Shown: positions 11,630 to 22,900 of the stretch, in pieces
Layout of the letters: each line of letters begins with the position of its first letter
Numbering within the stretch: the stretch's first letter is position 1
NCBI GenBank assembly: GCA_017654935.2
Contig: CM065703.1
Span: forward strand, 39,747,086 to 39,811,085
Reading direction: 5' to 3'
DNA length: 64,000 bases
Source of the DNA: Phymorhynchus buccinoides
Lineage: Eukaryota; Mollusca; Gastropoda; Neogastropoda; Raphitomidae
Notes under the pieces: generated by a model
Database searches by the model: none
Told to the model about the DNA's origin: nothing
Seen by the model: the letters and a program-made list of their open reading frames with translations, nothing else
Made by a program: the position numbers and the translations under genes

Positions 11630-12133
11630 GAGTGTAGGCCAAAACGTTCTATCCCTGTACACATAGTTGTGGTCTGCAACTTCACTCTCATTTGCACAAT
11701 AGAGTGTAGGTCAAAACCTTCTATTCCTGTACACATAGTTGTGGTCTGCAACTTCACTCTCATTTGCACAATAGAGTGTAGGTCAAAACCTTCTATTCCT
11801 GTACACATAGTTGTGGTCTGCAACTTCACTCTCATTTGCACAATAGAGTGTAGGTCAAAACCTTCTATTCCTGTACACATAGTTGTGGTCTGAAACTTCA
11901 CTCTCGTTTGCACAATAGAGTGTAGGCCAAAACTTTCTATCCCTGTACACATAGTTGTGGTCTGAAACTTCACTCTCGTTTGCACAATAGAGTGTAGGCC
12001 AAAACTTTCTATCCCTGTACACATAGTTGTGGTCTGAAACTTCACTCTCGTTTGCACAATAGAGTGTAGGCCAAAACATTCTATTCCCTGAACAGGAAAT
12101 TGTGGTCTGAAACTTCAATTTGGTTTGCACATA
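11630..12133. repeat. 72-bp tandem array, seven units
   Basis: Units starting GAGTGTAGG begin at 11630, 11702, 11774, 11846, 11918, 11990 and 12062. The first units carry TGCAACTTCACTCTCATTT and the later ones TGAAACTTCACTCTCGTTT, so two sequence types have expanded separately. Open frames on both strands follow from the 24-codon period and are not genes. Confidence 0.95.
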
Positions 12134-12906
12134 GTTACACAGGCCATAACCGTGTATGCGGCAGTAACTAATTTTGCTTCAAAACTTTATCCAAGTTTCT
12201 TAGCATTTTTTCATGACAAAACCTTTTAATAATTTTAAAATAAATTTGTTGGCAATTTGTAGATAAACATCATATTTCCAAATTTAGGTTAGCAAAGATT
12301 ACGTTTCTGTACATCATATATTAAACAAATTGGCAGCATTCAACCAGAAGGAGATTTTGTATGGGATCAAGAAAACTTCAAGTGGGCTTTTCTCCAAATG
12401 GCTGTTTTAGAGATATAAAGTTCTGGCTCTGAGGCATTGAGATGAGCGAAACTCACAACCTGCTTTTCTTCACTTAATTAGACAGCCTGAAAGAATATAA
12501 TCTAGACACATGCACAACTCGGAGGATTCCCCTGTCTGCCTGTTTTTGCTTGCTTGTTTGTTTGTTTGTCTCTCTTTGTGTCAGATGAAAAGAACATGCT
12601 CCAGACATATCTATGTATATACTACAGACAAATAGTTGAGGGCTAGTTTCAATCACCTCTCCTAGACGACAACAGCATGGCCAATTACAAGAAAAACTGA
12701 CACAGAACAATCCAAATCTATTCCACAAAATATCTATGTCAACATTTAAGAGATTTGGAAGAGGTCAGTGCAAACGTTGTTAAACAGTCAATGCACAACA
12801 ATTCTCATTGTTATTTCTCACACATTTTGTTGTGATTATAATGTTACACGTTTACTGTCTTATGTACATTTAAGTCGCGAGTTCTAGAGAACAGAGCAGC
12901 CTGAGT
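12134..12906. other. Upstream flank of receptor 1; no exon identified
   Basis: AT-rich, no clear promoter. A signal-peptide exon would be expected upstream of the receptor, but no convincing candidate with a donor site was found here. A possible splice acceptor (TTCTAG) ends at 12887, and an in-frame TAA at 12871 closes the frame of the receptor. Confidence 0.4.
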
Positions 12907-15900
12907 ATGCACGCCACAGTCAGTGGACTTACACCTGAAAATATAACTCAGTTCTGCCCAGGCGCAGAGCACATCCTGAACTCCAACAACACAGGGAGTG
13001 CCATTCGACAGGCCATCCTGTCACACTGTGACTATAGCCAGGCAGATCTTAATCAACCGCAATTCCCTTCTAGATTCACTTATGTACACAAGGAACAAAT
13101 CAATACTTATTGCCAATTGTTTGTCAAAGTACCACGTGGTATGTTTATACGTGTACATATTCAGCGGCTGGTGTACTGGTGCAATTCTTGTGTTTGGAAA
13201 ACTGCTGTATATGGCAGTGGAAAGCCGTTGGTGCCTATGCCTTTGTATTGTTACAGCGAACATGCATACGTCTATGTTCAATGTGGTGTGCATACAATGG
13301 AAGAAATAACTGCAGAATCCCTTTCAAACTCTCTGCTAATAATGCACATGAATGGACCGTTCATTAGAATGAACGTTATCGCAGTTAAGCAGCGAAAATA
13401 TTTAAAGAGATATATATCACAATATTCGGGGTATTTAACTGCTCCGTATGGACATGACAAGCGATATGTATTGGAAGAACTGAGGGCACCATCCACCTGG
13501 GTTATCATGGTTAGTCTGCAGCAATTTGATTATGGATTGCGTCAACAGGAAACTATACCACAGCGTGTGAGGGTGTGTCTATTCTATACAAAACCAAACG
13601 CAAATCTCCAAACGGTTGTGAGCATCCATATTTTCTCTTCTGAATCTGCACAACTGCTGACCTCATCCCACATTCGTGTGAGGCCATGTGACACAAGTGT
13701 GTCATTTAGCTCTGGCTTCCAGTTGATGTTTTCCATGCTCAGTGAAAGGGATCAACCACAGCAGCTGGCTGATGGTTTGTTCAACTGTTCTGTCGCCCAT
13801 TATTCCCAGTTCCAAGGTCACCTGCACTGTAATCTAAAGGCAGAGTGTGCAGAGGGCAGAGATGAAACTGAACACTGCCCCTTCAGCAATGCTCACTGCA
13901 AAGGACTGGTGGCTTCAACCAACAAATGTTTGCAGGTGGTAAGTTTTCCCCAGGAAGTTTCACACTCATTGTTCTTTTACAAGTGTCAGCATTTGGGTGG
14001 AAGGCCCGCTTCAATAAAATCAAGAAGGGAACAGGATCACATGTTGCATTTCTTTAAACACTACCAGCCGTTTAACGTCAATGTGGGCTACAGTTCAGGC
14101 TGGACGTCTGATCCCTTCATGTACAGTAAGTACCGTAGGTGGTCTGACAATACTGTGATCTATACCATGAATCACTTCAAAGAAAAATTCCCATATTATC
14201 CCTCCAGAGTTGCTGCGACTAAAGCTATTCCATCTATGGAAATGAGCAATGACGAAAAAATTGAGAAAGTTTGGATATACACGGGGATGTGTGAAATAAA
14301 TTCTAGGTCACCCACCTCACAACTAACTTTAGTTCAGTTACTCCAATCCTCATTCAAGTTTGACGAAACATTGCAGCATCTATGGCCGTTTCATGATACT
14401 TCTGTGACACACAAGTTTTTAATATGTCATCTCAACAGTCTTTGTGCACACAAAAATTCAATCTTTTGTATGTCTATGAACAGAAGTAAGCCAGCTATTG
14501 ATGAGGTTTGTCTTGAAAGGACAGCCAATGAACTTGGTTTATTTCACTGCGGCGAAGAGTTTACAACAGTTATTTATAGCCTGGTGTGTGATTTTCAGCC
14601 TGACTGTCCAGGCAACAGCGATGAGTCGTTCTGTGAGCAAGCCTCGTGTGAAGGCTTTCAGTGCTCCAATGGTCAGTGTGTGCTGGACAGTCAGCATTGC
14701 AACCAACACTCTGACTGCCTGGATGATTCTGATGAAGTGGATTGCCATTCGATATTTTTCTCAGAGTCTTACTGTTCTGGTCTGTACTGCCATGACACGC
14801 ACGTGTGTGTTTATCATTATCAATTCTGCAATGGTTACTGGGACTGTGAGAATGGCTTTGATGAAGCCGTTTGTCAAACAGAACAAGAGCTGTTTCATGA
14901 CACCAGGCATCAGGACAAACCTCAACCAACGTATTTCAATCTGGATGGCACTGGTTACTTCACTCAACAAGCCGTGGATACTGGTGAATCCTGTCCCGAT
15001 ACTCACTATCGCTGCAGTAATGAACCGCTGTATTGCCTGCCAGTTTACACCCGATGCAACGGATTCTTAGACTGCAACAGAGGAGAGGACGAACACCATT
15101 GTGACAGAGTGAGCTGTCCAGAGTTCTACAGGTGTCGGTCCTCCGCAGTCTGTCTGCATGGAGATCACCTGTGCGACGGCTGGGGTCAGTGTCCACTGCG
15201 AGATGACGAAATGATGTGTGACACCCTGTGTCCGCAGGGCTGTCAGTGTCAAGGTCACTCATTTCTGTGTGGTCAGTCATTTCCTGCTGACCTCTTCCCT
15301 CAACTTCGCTACGTTGATGCTTCAAAGTCTGGAATGAGACTGACTGACTTCCATAAACATCACCACCTGGTTTATCTCAGTCTGTCCTCTTCACGTTTAG
15401 TCAACACCTCAGATGTGAGGCTGATCAACTTGCTGTTTCTCGATCTTTGTGATAATCATCTGCAAACTCTCAATATGACTTTCTATCTTGAGCTGTCACA
15501 GTTAAAAATTTTACTTGTAAGGCACAACCCAATAAGAAAAATGACAACTGCATTTTCAAAACAAATTCATTATGAAGTAAAACAACTGGATTTATCCAAA
15601 ACGCATTTTAATATATTGCATGGAAAACCGTCTCTATATTTCCCTCGCCTGACCGACTTAAATGTTTCCCTGTCTACTGTAGGAAACATTGGACCTTCAG
15701 GGTTTAAAAGCATGCCAAATTTGGTTCAAGTAGACTTAAGGGAAAACTTAGTTAATGAATTCCCTTTAGACATGTGGTCAAGATCGAAAGAAATAAAGTT
15801 TATATTTTCACCAAACCACAGACTTTGCTGTGATAGCATACTTTTTAACTCATCTGCAGAAATCCGGTGTTTCTTTCCCTACGCTGTCCTCCATTCTTGT

Positions 15901-16791
15901 GGAACACTGTTACCAAGTGAAGGCTACAGAGTTTTCTTCTTGCTTGCTGGTGTTTCAGCTACACTGGGAAACATCATTTGTTTGGTCACATTGTTTATAT
16001 TACAGACTAAGGTCATGGTGGCCATTGCTCACATTCAGTGCTCCTACATCTGCATGGGGGCCCATGTGCTCGTGTCTGTGATCGCAGATGAAGTATTTGA
16101 AGGAAAGTATCTGCAGTTTCAGAAGGCTTGGATCAACAGTCAAAGCTGCCAGGTAAGTAAATTCCTGTTCGTTCTGGCATGTGAAGTACCATTGTTCATC
16201 AGTTTGTTCGTCACTTTGGATTATGTGATCACTCAGCATAACCAAAGCAACTGTAATGAACAGAAAAGGGTATCATTGATGGTAGGTTGCATGGTGTCCT
16301 GGTTAATAGCAATGTCGATGGCTTCAGTTCCTCTTCTTCCAGGCATTTCCCTCTTCAGCCAAACTGGCTTATGTCGTATGGTTCTCTTCAGTTCAGACGA
16401 ATGGTCCGCAGCAGTTGTAGCAACGAACTTTGTCTTGAGCGTAATGATCCCAACTGGACAAGTTGTTATGGGGAAAAAGACGCCCAGATACAGAATTCTT
16501 CTGAAGTCCACAACGAGGAGTGTTTCTGAATCCCTGCAGCTGATGAGGAACCTGACCGTTACAGACGTTGGCTGCTGGCTCTGCTCTGGCCTGGCCATGG
16601 TGATGAAGGTGTGTGGTGTTGCCGGGTCAGACAAGGTCCTGGGTGCTATGACAGTGTTTGTGTTCCCCCTCAGCTCCGGGCTCAGCCCCCTGGTGTGTGT
16701 GTGGACAGCTGTGACACAGAGGCAGCAGGCAGCCAGAGAAAGCAAAGTGCTGCACGTGCTCAAGTCACGCCTTGCCTTGCCAGAGAAATAG
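12907..16791 (+). CDS. GRL101-like LDLa/CTLD/LRR 7TM protein lacking GPCR switch motifs
   Basis: A 1,294-codon uninterrupted frame. Order by residue: CUB-like region (about 15-280, the best piece around 174-280), LDLa-like module (293-324), divergent C-type-lectin-like region (331-507), five LDLa modules (548-576, 581-613, 623-656, 696-732, 737-771) with the usual Asp-Glu calcium motifs such as DDSDE, LRR N-cap (775-788), leucine-rich repeats (about 800-970), cysteine cap (974-998) and seven hydrophobic segments (1007-1270). It is a plasma-membrane receptor of the type-C LGR (relaxin-receptor-like) class. GN of TM1 (1021-1022) and the TM3/ECL2 cysteines (1081, 1156) remain. LAD of TM2 is Cys-Ser-Tyr (1045-1047), the DR of TM3 is Asp-Tyr (1105-1106), CWxP is Cys-Trp-Leu-Cys (1223-1226) and NPxxY is Ser-Pro-Leu-Val-Cys (1260-1264). 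G-protein coupling is therefore doubtful. The first ATG gives no signal peptide, so this may be a terminal exon. Confidence 0.85.
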   Translation: MHATVSGLTPENITQFCPGAEHILNSNNTGSAIRQAILSHCDYSQADLNQPQFPSRFTYVHKEQINTYCQLFVKVPRGMFIRVHIQRLVYWCNSCVWKTAVYGSGKPLVPMPLYCYSEHAYVYVQCGVHTMEEITAESLSNSLLIMHMNGPFIRMNVIAVKQRKYLKRYISQYSGYLTAPYGHDKRYVLEELRAPSTWVIMVSLQQFDYGLRQQETIPQRVRVCLFYTKPNANLQTVVSIHIFSSESAQLLTSSHIRVRPCDTSVSFSSGFQLMFSMLSERDQPQQLADGLFNCSVAHYSQFQGHLHCNLKAECAEGRDETEHCPFSNAHCKGLVASTNKCLQVVSFPQEVSHSLFFYKCQHLGGRPASIKSRREQDHMLHFFKHYQPFNVNVGYSSGWTSDPFMYSKYRRWSDNTVIYTMNHFKEKFPYYPSRVAATKAIPSMEMSNDEKIEKVWIYTGMCEINSRSPTSQLTLVQLLQSSFKFDETLQHLWPFHDTSVTHKFLICHLNSLCAHKNSIFCMSMNRSKPAIDEVCLERTANELGLFHCGEEFTTVIYSLVCDFQPDCPGNSDESFCEQASCEGFQCSNGQCVLDSQHCNQHSDCLDDSDEVDCHSIFFSESYCSGLYCHDTHVCVYHYQFCNGYWDCENGFDEAVCQTEQELFHDTRHQDKPQPTYFNLDGTGYFTQQAVDTGESCPDTHYRCSNEPLYCLPVYTRCNGFLDCNRGEDEHHCDRVSCPEFYRCRSSAVCLHGDHLCDGWGQCPLRDDEMMCDTLCPQGCQCQGHSFLCGQSFPADLFPQLRYVDASKSGMRLTDFHKHHHLVYLSLSSSRLVNTSDVRLINLLFLDLCDNHLQTLNMTFYLELSQLKILLVRHNPIRKMTTAFSKQIHYEVKQLDLSKTHFNILHGKPSLYFPRLTDLNVSLSTVGNIGPSGFKSMPNLVQVDLRENLVNEFPLDMWSRSKEIKFIFSPNHRLCCDSILFNSSAEIRCFFPYAVLHSCGTLLPSEGYRVFFLLAGVSATLGNIICLVTLFILQTKVMVAIAHIQCSYICMGAHVLVSVIADEVFEGKYLQFQKAWINSQSCQVSKFLFVLACEVPLFISLFVTLDYVITQHNQSNCNEQKRVSLMVGCMVSWLIAMSMASVPLLPGISLFSQTGLCRMVLFSSDEWSAAVVATNFVLSVMIPTGQVVMGKKTPRYRILLKSTTRSVSESLQLMRNLTVTDVGCWLCSGLAMVMKVCGVAGSDKVLGAMTVFVFPLSSGLSPLVCVWTAVTQRQQAARESKVLHVLKSRLALPEK

Positions 16792-17357
16792 CGATGGTGT
16801 TTGGATTTTAGGTTTCATTTAAGGGGATACGCGCCTTTTACTCCCCATGATGACAAATGATCAAGACTTTTGTCATAGCATCTACACATACTTCTAAGGT
16901 CAAAACTGAAAAGAAAACACAGGGTCACCGTGCTACTTTTCTTGTAATTCGTGGTCGAAATTTGGGGGGTTGGACAATTTTCAGGTAAAATCAGGTCTAC
17001 TGAAAACTGGTCACCTTTCATACACTTAAGTTATTACAAACTTTCAATTAATCTTGCCTGATACTGCAACCTACATAGTGTCAGAATCTATGTCAAATGG
17101 TAAGGAAATATAATTTAGTCAATAGGAAATTTAGGAAAATTGTTGTCGTATTGACACATATTTCCCTACATTGTATTGTTCAAATGCCTGTAGAAAGAAA
17201 CTCAACGATGAAATCATTCTAGTTTTTTGATAATAGATAACATAATGTATATTCTCCATACTAAGCACAAACAACAGTATGTCACCGTGCTTTTTACTGA
17301 ACACCATACACATTTTCAACCCCACCCCTATTTTTCCACGGGACTCACGTCAAGAGT
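16792..17357. other. 3' flank of receptor 1
   Basis: No gene and no clear AATAAA before the LINE begins. Nothing else recognised. Confidence 0.45.
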
Positions 17358-18425
17358 TATATAATAATAATAATATAATAAATAACATTTATAGAGCGCC
17401 CTTTCTCTCTTGAGCTCATGGCGCTTCACAATTGTTTAAATAAATACATAAATCATAAATAAGCTACTACAATATCAACTATCACAAACATGCACACAGC
17501 CACAACACGCACGCACGCACACGCCCACACCCACATACGCGCGTGCACCCACCCACCCACACATGTGGGGGACATCATTTTAAGGCAGGAACCAGGACAA
17601 GGAAGAAATCAGAGGTATTGCCGGAAGAGGTGAGTTTTAAGAGCGGTTTTGAAAGACTGGAAAGATTTAGCAGAACGAAGTTCATATGGTAGGGTGTTCC
17701 AGACAGAAGGGGCGCTGAAAGAAAATGATTGTTCACCATTTGTCTTAGTGTTAGTACGAGGAATAGAAAGGATAAGTTTGTCAGAAGAGGAACGGAGAGA
17801 CCTGGAGGGTGAGTACAGGTGAACGAGATCAGAGAGGTAGGCAGGACTAGATGAATGGACAGCATTGAAACAGAGGCAAGCAATTTTATACTTTATTTTT
17901 GCCTCGACTGGAAGCCAGTGTAACGTCTTGAGGTGGGGTTTGATGTGGTCTGTACGAGGGACTTTAAGGATCAACCGAGCTGCATTGTTCTGAACTTTCT
18001 GAAGTTTGTTGAGGAGGGTTTGAGGACAGCCTACAAGTAGGGAATTGCAATAATCGATGCGAGACAGTACAAAAGCTGATACTAGAGTCTTGGTGGCTTC
18101 AACTGTGAGATAGTGACGAATGGCACTAATACGACGGAGTTCAAAGTTCACATTACGAATCAGAGTCATGACATGAGTGATCATAGTTAGTTGACAATCG
18201 AGGGTTACACCAAGATTTTTAGCTGATTGACAAGAGAGTCAGGAAACTGAACAGAGGTGGAAGTTCTCTGAGTGGAAACAATCATTGCCTCAGTCTTATC
18301 TTCATTGAGTTTTAATTTATTGGAGGTCATCCAGGACTTGACATCTGAAACAGTATCCTGCATGGACAAAACTAGATCATCAATTTCATTAGGCTTAGAA
18401 GACTTATATCCCTTAATACTTTTGT
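17358..18425 (-). mobile_element. 5'-truncated CR1/L2-like LINE
   Basis: The minus strand carries the end of a reverse transcriptase: DDLVLSMQDTV then SWMTSNKLKLNEDKTEAMIV, then after a one-base frameshift near 18213 NLGVTLDCQLTMITH, SRIDYCNSLLVGCPQ, LQKVQNNAARLI and LHWLPVEAKIKYKIACLCFN, ending at 17609. These are typical thumb and C-terminal motifs of CR1/L2-type elements. The 3' end has the typical AAAGGGCGCTCTATAAATG followed by an (ATT)n-type tail at 17358-17385. It starts inside the palm domain, so the insertion is 5' truncated and dead. Confidence 0.85.
17609..18184 (-). pseudogene. LINE reverse transcriptase C-terminal fragment
   Basis: A 191-codon open remainder of the LINE ORF, from just after the palm domain to the natural stop (ending HLFRQYL). 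It lacks catalytic residues and is disconnected by a frameshift from the preceding part. Not a host gene. Confidence 0.8.
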
Positions 18426-19953
18426 TGTTGACAGTTTTATGAGATTTGTTCTTTTAGTAACGCGGTTTTAGTCCTTCTAAGAAATGAATATGTTTAAAAT
18501 AATCCTTATATTCTAACAATACAAACATTTTAGCGATATTCTTTTCACAAATATAAATAAACTTGTATATTTTTCAAAAAATGTCTTGCACCACTGGGAG
18601 TCCGCCAGAGTATGCTAGCAGGATCAATCACAGAGAGAGTTGGCCATTTCATTCACAATTTCGTCATTTCATTCTTACATCATCTTATCCATACGTCATT
18701 CATTCACTGAAACCCTTTAGTAGTGTTTCTTACGGCACAGTCAGCCACTAGGGGAAAATCAGCGCCACCTGTATCCCGCGTATCCCTTTAACCTTTCTCC
18801 ACTTTCATCCATTTTTGAGAGAACTTAAGTCACTAAGAAATTAGGATCTGTTATCAAGTTTTCTGTTGCCATGTTTTAAAGGCTTAAAAGCAATGGTTTG
18901 AAGGTACAACAAGGGATAATGTCCCATATGTGCCTTCCCGGGTCGAGAGGACGTAAAACACCAAAATTCATCATACAACAAGGGATACTCCTGTACTGCA
19001 GACGCCATCTTTAACTCTTCATTTGAAAGGTTGACCATAATTTAAATGTGTAAATTGTTCAGAAGTGATCAAACAAGTATTTGCGTTTGAACTGTAGTCG
19101 TAAACACATAACTGTGCCTGCATAGATTTGAATGACTATTCAAATTGTAGTTTTGAAGCAACAGTTGGCAAGCCATACAAACGACTACTGTCATTATTTA
19201 CTGAGTTCGCAATGTTTTTTGTAAATACCACAGCTTTGACTGTAATCACTTTCTGAAGTAGTCATTGGACGTCATCTATGGTTGTTTTTCTCTCTGTTGT
19301 AGTTACAGTCCTCTCTCTTCTCTCTCTTTTTTCTTTCCCCAAAATCTGGAACAGATTTTACTTATGCAAAAATTCTGTCCGAGTCTTCTTCCGACCAGTC
19401 GATCGTTTCAACACTTCATCAGGTATTTGTGTTACGACATATTAACATCTAAAGAATGTACATGTGTTTAGAGGTACAAGACAGCTATGCCCTTCATGTC
19501 TTTATTTAGACATTATCATAACAGAGAGAAACAACTATTTCAATAAAAAAGGAGACTTTTTTCGTATATATCTAATGTTATGCTTATGTCAATAAGACAG
19601 GATGGCTGATGACGATTGTATGTAATATTTGTAGAATATTTCTGTATAGTGCAGTGTAACTATTTTGTTCTATGGAAGAATCTGATACATGTCATGTATT
19701 ATGCATAATTTCTGTTATGTTGATTTATAGCTTTATATGACAAGTATTTTTCTTTTATCCACATATTAAAGCTGTTGTACGATCTCATTTCCATTTCATA
19801 GAAAGAATTACATGCAACACTAATTGAAAGACATTAAATCTCTATCATTATCAGCTGCGATTTGGGCTTTGATAAAACGGTTGAATAGTTTGCTAGTCAT
19901 TCAAGTGAACGAATATCATCTTTTATAAATTAATCGTTTGCAATCCTCCATAG
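18426..19953. other. Intergenic between LINE and receptor 2
   Basis: No exon recognised. A partial SINE-like segment at about 18910-18985 (GGTCGAGAGGACGTAAAACA) is present. The rest is AT-rich. Sequence just before receptor 2 ends CCTCCATAG, a plausible splice acceptor. Confidence 0.45.
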
Positions 19954-22900
19954 ATAATACCTTACCCATCCATGAACCTGAGGACATTATTCTTATAAAA
20001 ACATCACCATCATCTGGGTATATCACTGTGGAAAAATTTGAGGGAAATGATGACGTCAATATTCTGAATAAGAATATATCGGTGCCACTCCAAAACTCAG
20101 TGATGGTCAGTTTGAACAGAAACACACCACAGAATATCTATGTTGAGCTGTACTGTCATTTCAAACAGTACAGTCATTCCACAGGGCAATCCATTGCAAA
20201 AGTCTGGGACAAATGGGACAAACACTTTGGCCTGGCCCGCGTTTGTCCGGCTTCGGTGCTGTGGCTCAGTTTCCACGTTACATTTGAAACTCTAGCATCA
20301 GACCAGCTCCGCCTTTTGTTTTCCTTTTTCTCTGAGAATGCAACCCCCAAATACTTGGCTGGTGGAGTCTGGAACTGTTCTGTGGAGCATTACCCCAGCT
20401 TCCAGCATCACCTGTTGTGTAACCTGCAGACAGAGTGTGAGGACGGACGGGATGAATCAGGGGACTGTTCTTTCAGCGGTGCTGAGTGTCAAGGACTGAT
20501 AGCCTCCTGTGATCGCTGCTACAAAATCATCCACACACACCTAGAGGTTGACGTATATACAGATACGAACAGCAGCTACCGATGGGCCAACGACTACTGC
20601 CGATCGTTGGGAGGAGTACTGAGCTTGCCCAAATGTGTGCACAACTGGTACGAATCCCTGCAGGCTGACATAAAGAGACATCAAAACTTATTCCATAATG
20701 TTTGGGTGGGGTTGTACACCTCTGATATATCACTGCCCAACATGTACAGATCAGGAGTAACTGCTGAAGACAAGACCGTCATTTACCATACCGCTAAATG
20801 TTTCACCACTTCAACGTTTGGTGAAAGGAAAGCATGTCTGCGTACTACCGAATTTGATTCTTTACTATACGTTGGTAAGTGCGATCCACAGTCAGCTTTT
20901 GGGATGGTTTGTGAGTTTCGTAAAAACGTGACAACCTTAAAGTTCAATTCTCCAGAAGAGGTTTCATTAGTTGAAACAAACATCTCCATGTCCAGTGTTG
21001 ACCATTCCCTGGCCACATGTCATGAAGGCCAACTGATGTACACCGTTGTCCTGTGTGCCTCCCACCAGTTCAGTGTGTGTGGCCTGCAGCAGTCACCCTG
21101 TGTTTTTCCTCGTCATTTATCTCACTGGAACCAGTCAGACAGGTCAGGGGGTCACGGCATTGCAGTGCCAACCTTCACATGCAAGGACCAGGTCACCACT
21201 GTGTCTTACTCCCTGCTCTGTGACTTCATAGTTGATTGTAGGGGCGGCAGTGACGAGTCCTTTTGTACACACCCTGAGTGCACCAGCCTGTTCACGTGTG
21301 ATAACAGTCAGTGTATATCATTTGTCAAGGTGTGTGATAAAACCAAGCACTGCCGGGATGACTCGGATGAAACCAAATGTCAACATATCAAACCTTTTAT
21401 GTTTGAAAGGCCGTTTTTTCCATCACCCGCTCTCATCAACTTTGACGGCGTCAAGTATTTCACATCAGTGCCCATGAAGTCCAACGAGTCGTGTCCAGCC
21501 AGCCATTACCGGTGTCCAGGTGACTTCAATGACTGCCTGCCTGTGTACACCCGGTGCAACGGGATGTACGACTGCATTGACCAGCAGGATGAAGAGCAGT
21601 GTGGGGACCTGGCGTGTCCAGGGTTCTTCCAGTGCAGAATGTCCACCACCTGTCTGCACACTGACCACCTGTGTGACGGCTGGCCGCACTGTCCGCACTA
21701 CGATGACGAACTGTTCTGTCACCTGGCCTGCCCTCTGATCTGTGTGTGTCAAGGTCACTCTTTCCTGTGTCCTCGACCTTTCCCTGCTAGGCTCTTCCCT
21801 CAGCTCCGTTCTCTCGATGCCACTGGTTCTGAAATGACCCTGACTGACGTCAGCACCAACCATTATCTTGGTCAGTTAGTTCTGGCTCTGTGCTCAGTAA
21901 CGTTCGTGCCGGACACACCACTGGCCAACCTGAGATTCCTGGACCTCAGTGGAAACAAAATTCACCACGTTAACATGACCACTCTCCTTGGTTTTCCAGT
22001 GCTACAAGCTGTGTCCTTTGCCAACAACCCACTCCGTTCTTTACACACTGGTCCTTCATCAGTTGATCCGCAAAATGCACTGACTGCTGTCGATCTGTCA
22101 CTCACTTCACTCACAGAGTTTGATTCTGAAATGCTGTCTCTGTTTCCTCATGTAGAGAAATTAAACTTGAGTTTCAGCTCTGTGCACACAATCAATTCTG
22201 ATGGGTTTCGTTCATTGCCACAACTCTCTGAACTCTACTTGGAAGGCAGCCCAGTGAAAACCTTTACAGCTGATTTGTTTAAAGAGCTTTCCAATTTGAA
22301 AACCGTAACTTCAGACAACTACAAGCTTTGCTGTGACGTTGTCCTCCCCGACACCCTGACTGACATTTCCTGCTCTGCCCCGACAGACGAAGTGTCCTCC
22401 TGTAAAGACCTGATGCAGTCGTGGGTGTACCGCGGTGTTCTCTGGCTGATGACCTGTCTGTCCATGCTGGGGAATGTCTTCTGCCTCTGTGCCCGTTTCC
22501 TGGTCAAAAGTATGAAGTCTTCCAGCGGCTTTGGCGTGTTTGTCACCAACCTGAACCTGGCTGACTTTCTGATGGGGGTCTACGTTGCCTTCATCGCCAT
22601 AGCTGACGAAGTGTTTCGCGGCAGATACTTTCACCACGATGATGCCTGGAAAAGCAGCACCACCTGTCAACTGGCCGGTTTCCTGGCGTTGTTGTCCAGT
22701 GAAGCCTCAGCTCTGATCATCTGGCTCATCACCCTGGACCGCTTCATCGTCATTCGTTTCCCGTTCAGCACTGTGCGTTTTAATAAACTATCAGCGGCAG
22801 TGGCCTGTCTGGTGATTTGGTGCCTGGCAGGTGTGTTGGCTTCAGTGCCTCTACTCCCTTCCACAGCCCACTGGCAGTTCTACGGCCAGACAGGCATCTG

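Noticed and set aside
11366..12130. ORFs of 91-175 codons on both strands
   Set aside because: Translations of the 72-bp array and its flank.
14498..15070. 190-codon plus-strand ORF
   Set aside because: Out-of-frame shadow within the receptor 1 coding region, overlapping its LDLa modules.
16233..16763. 176-codon minus-strand ORF
   Set aside because: Antisense shadow of the receptor 1 7TM region.
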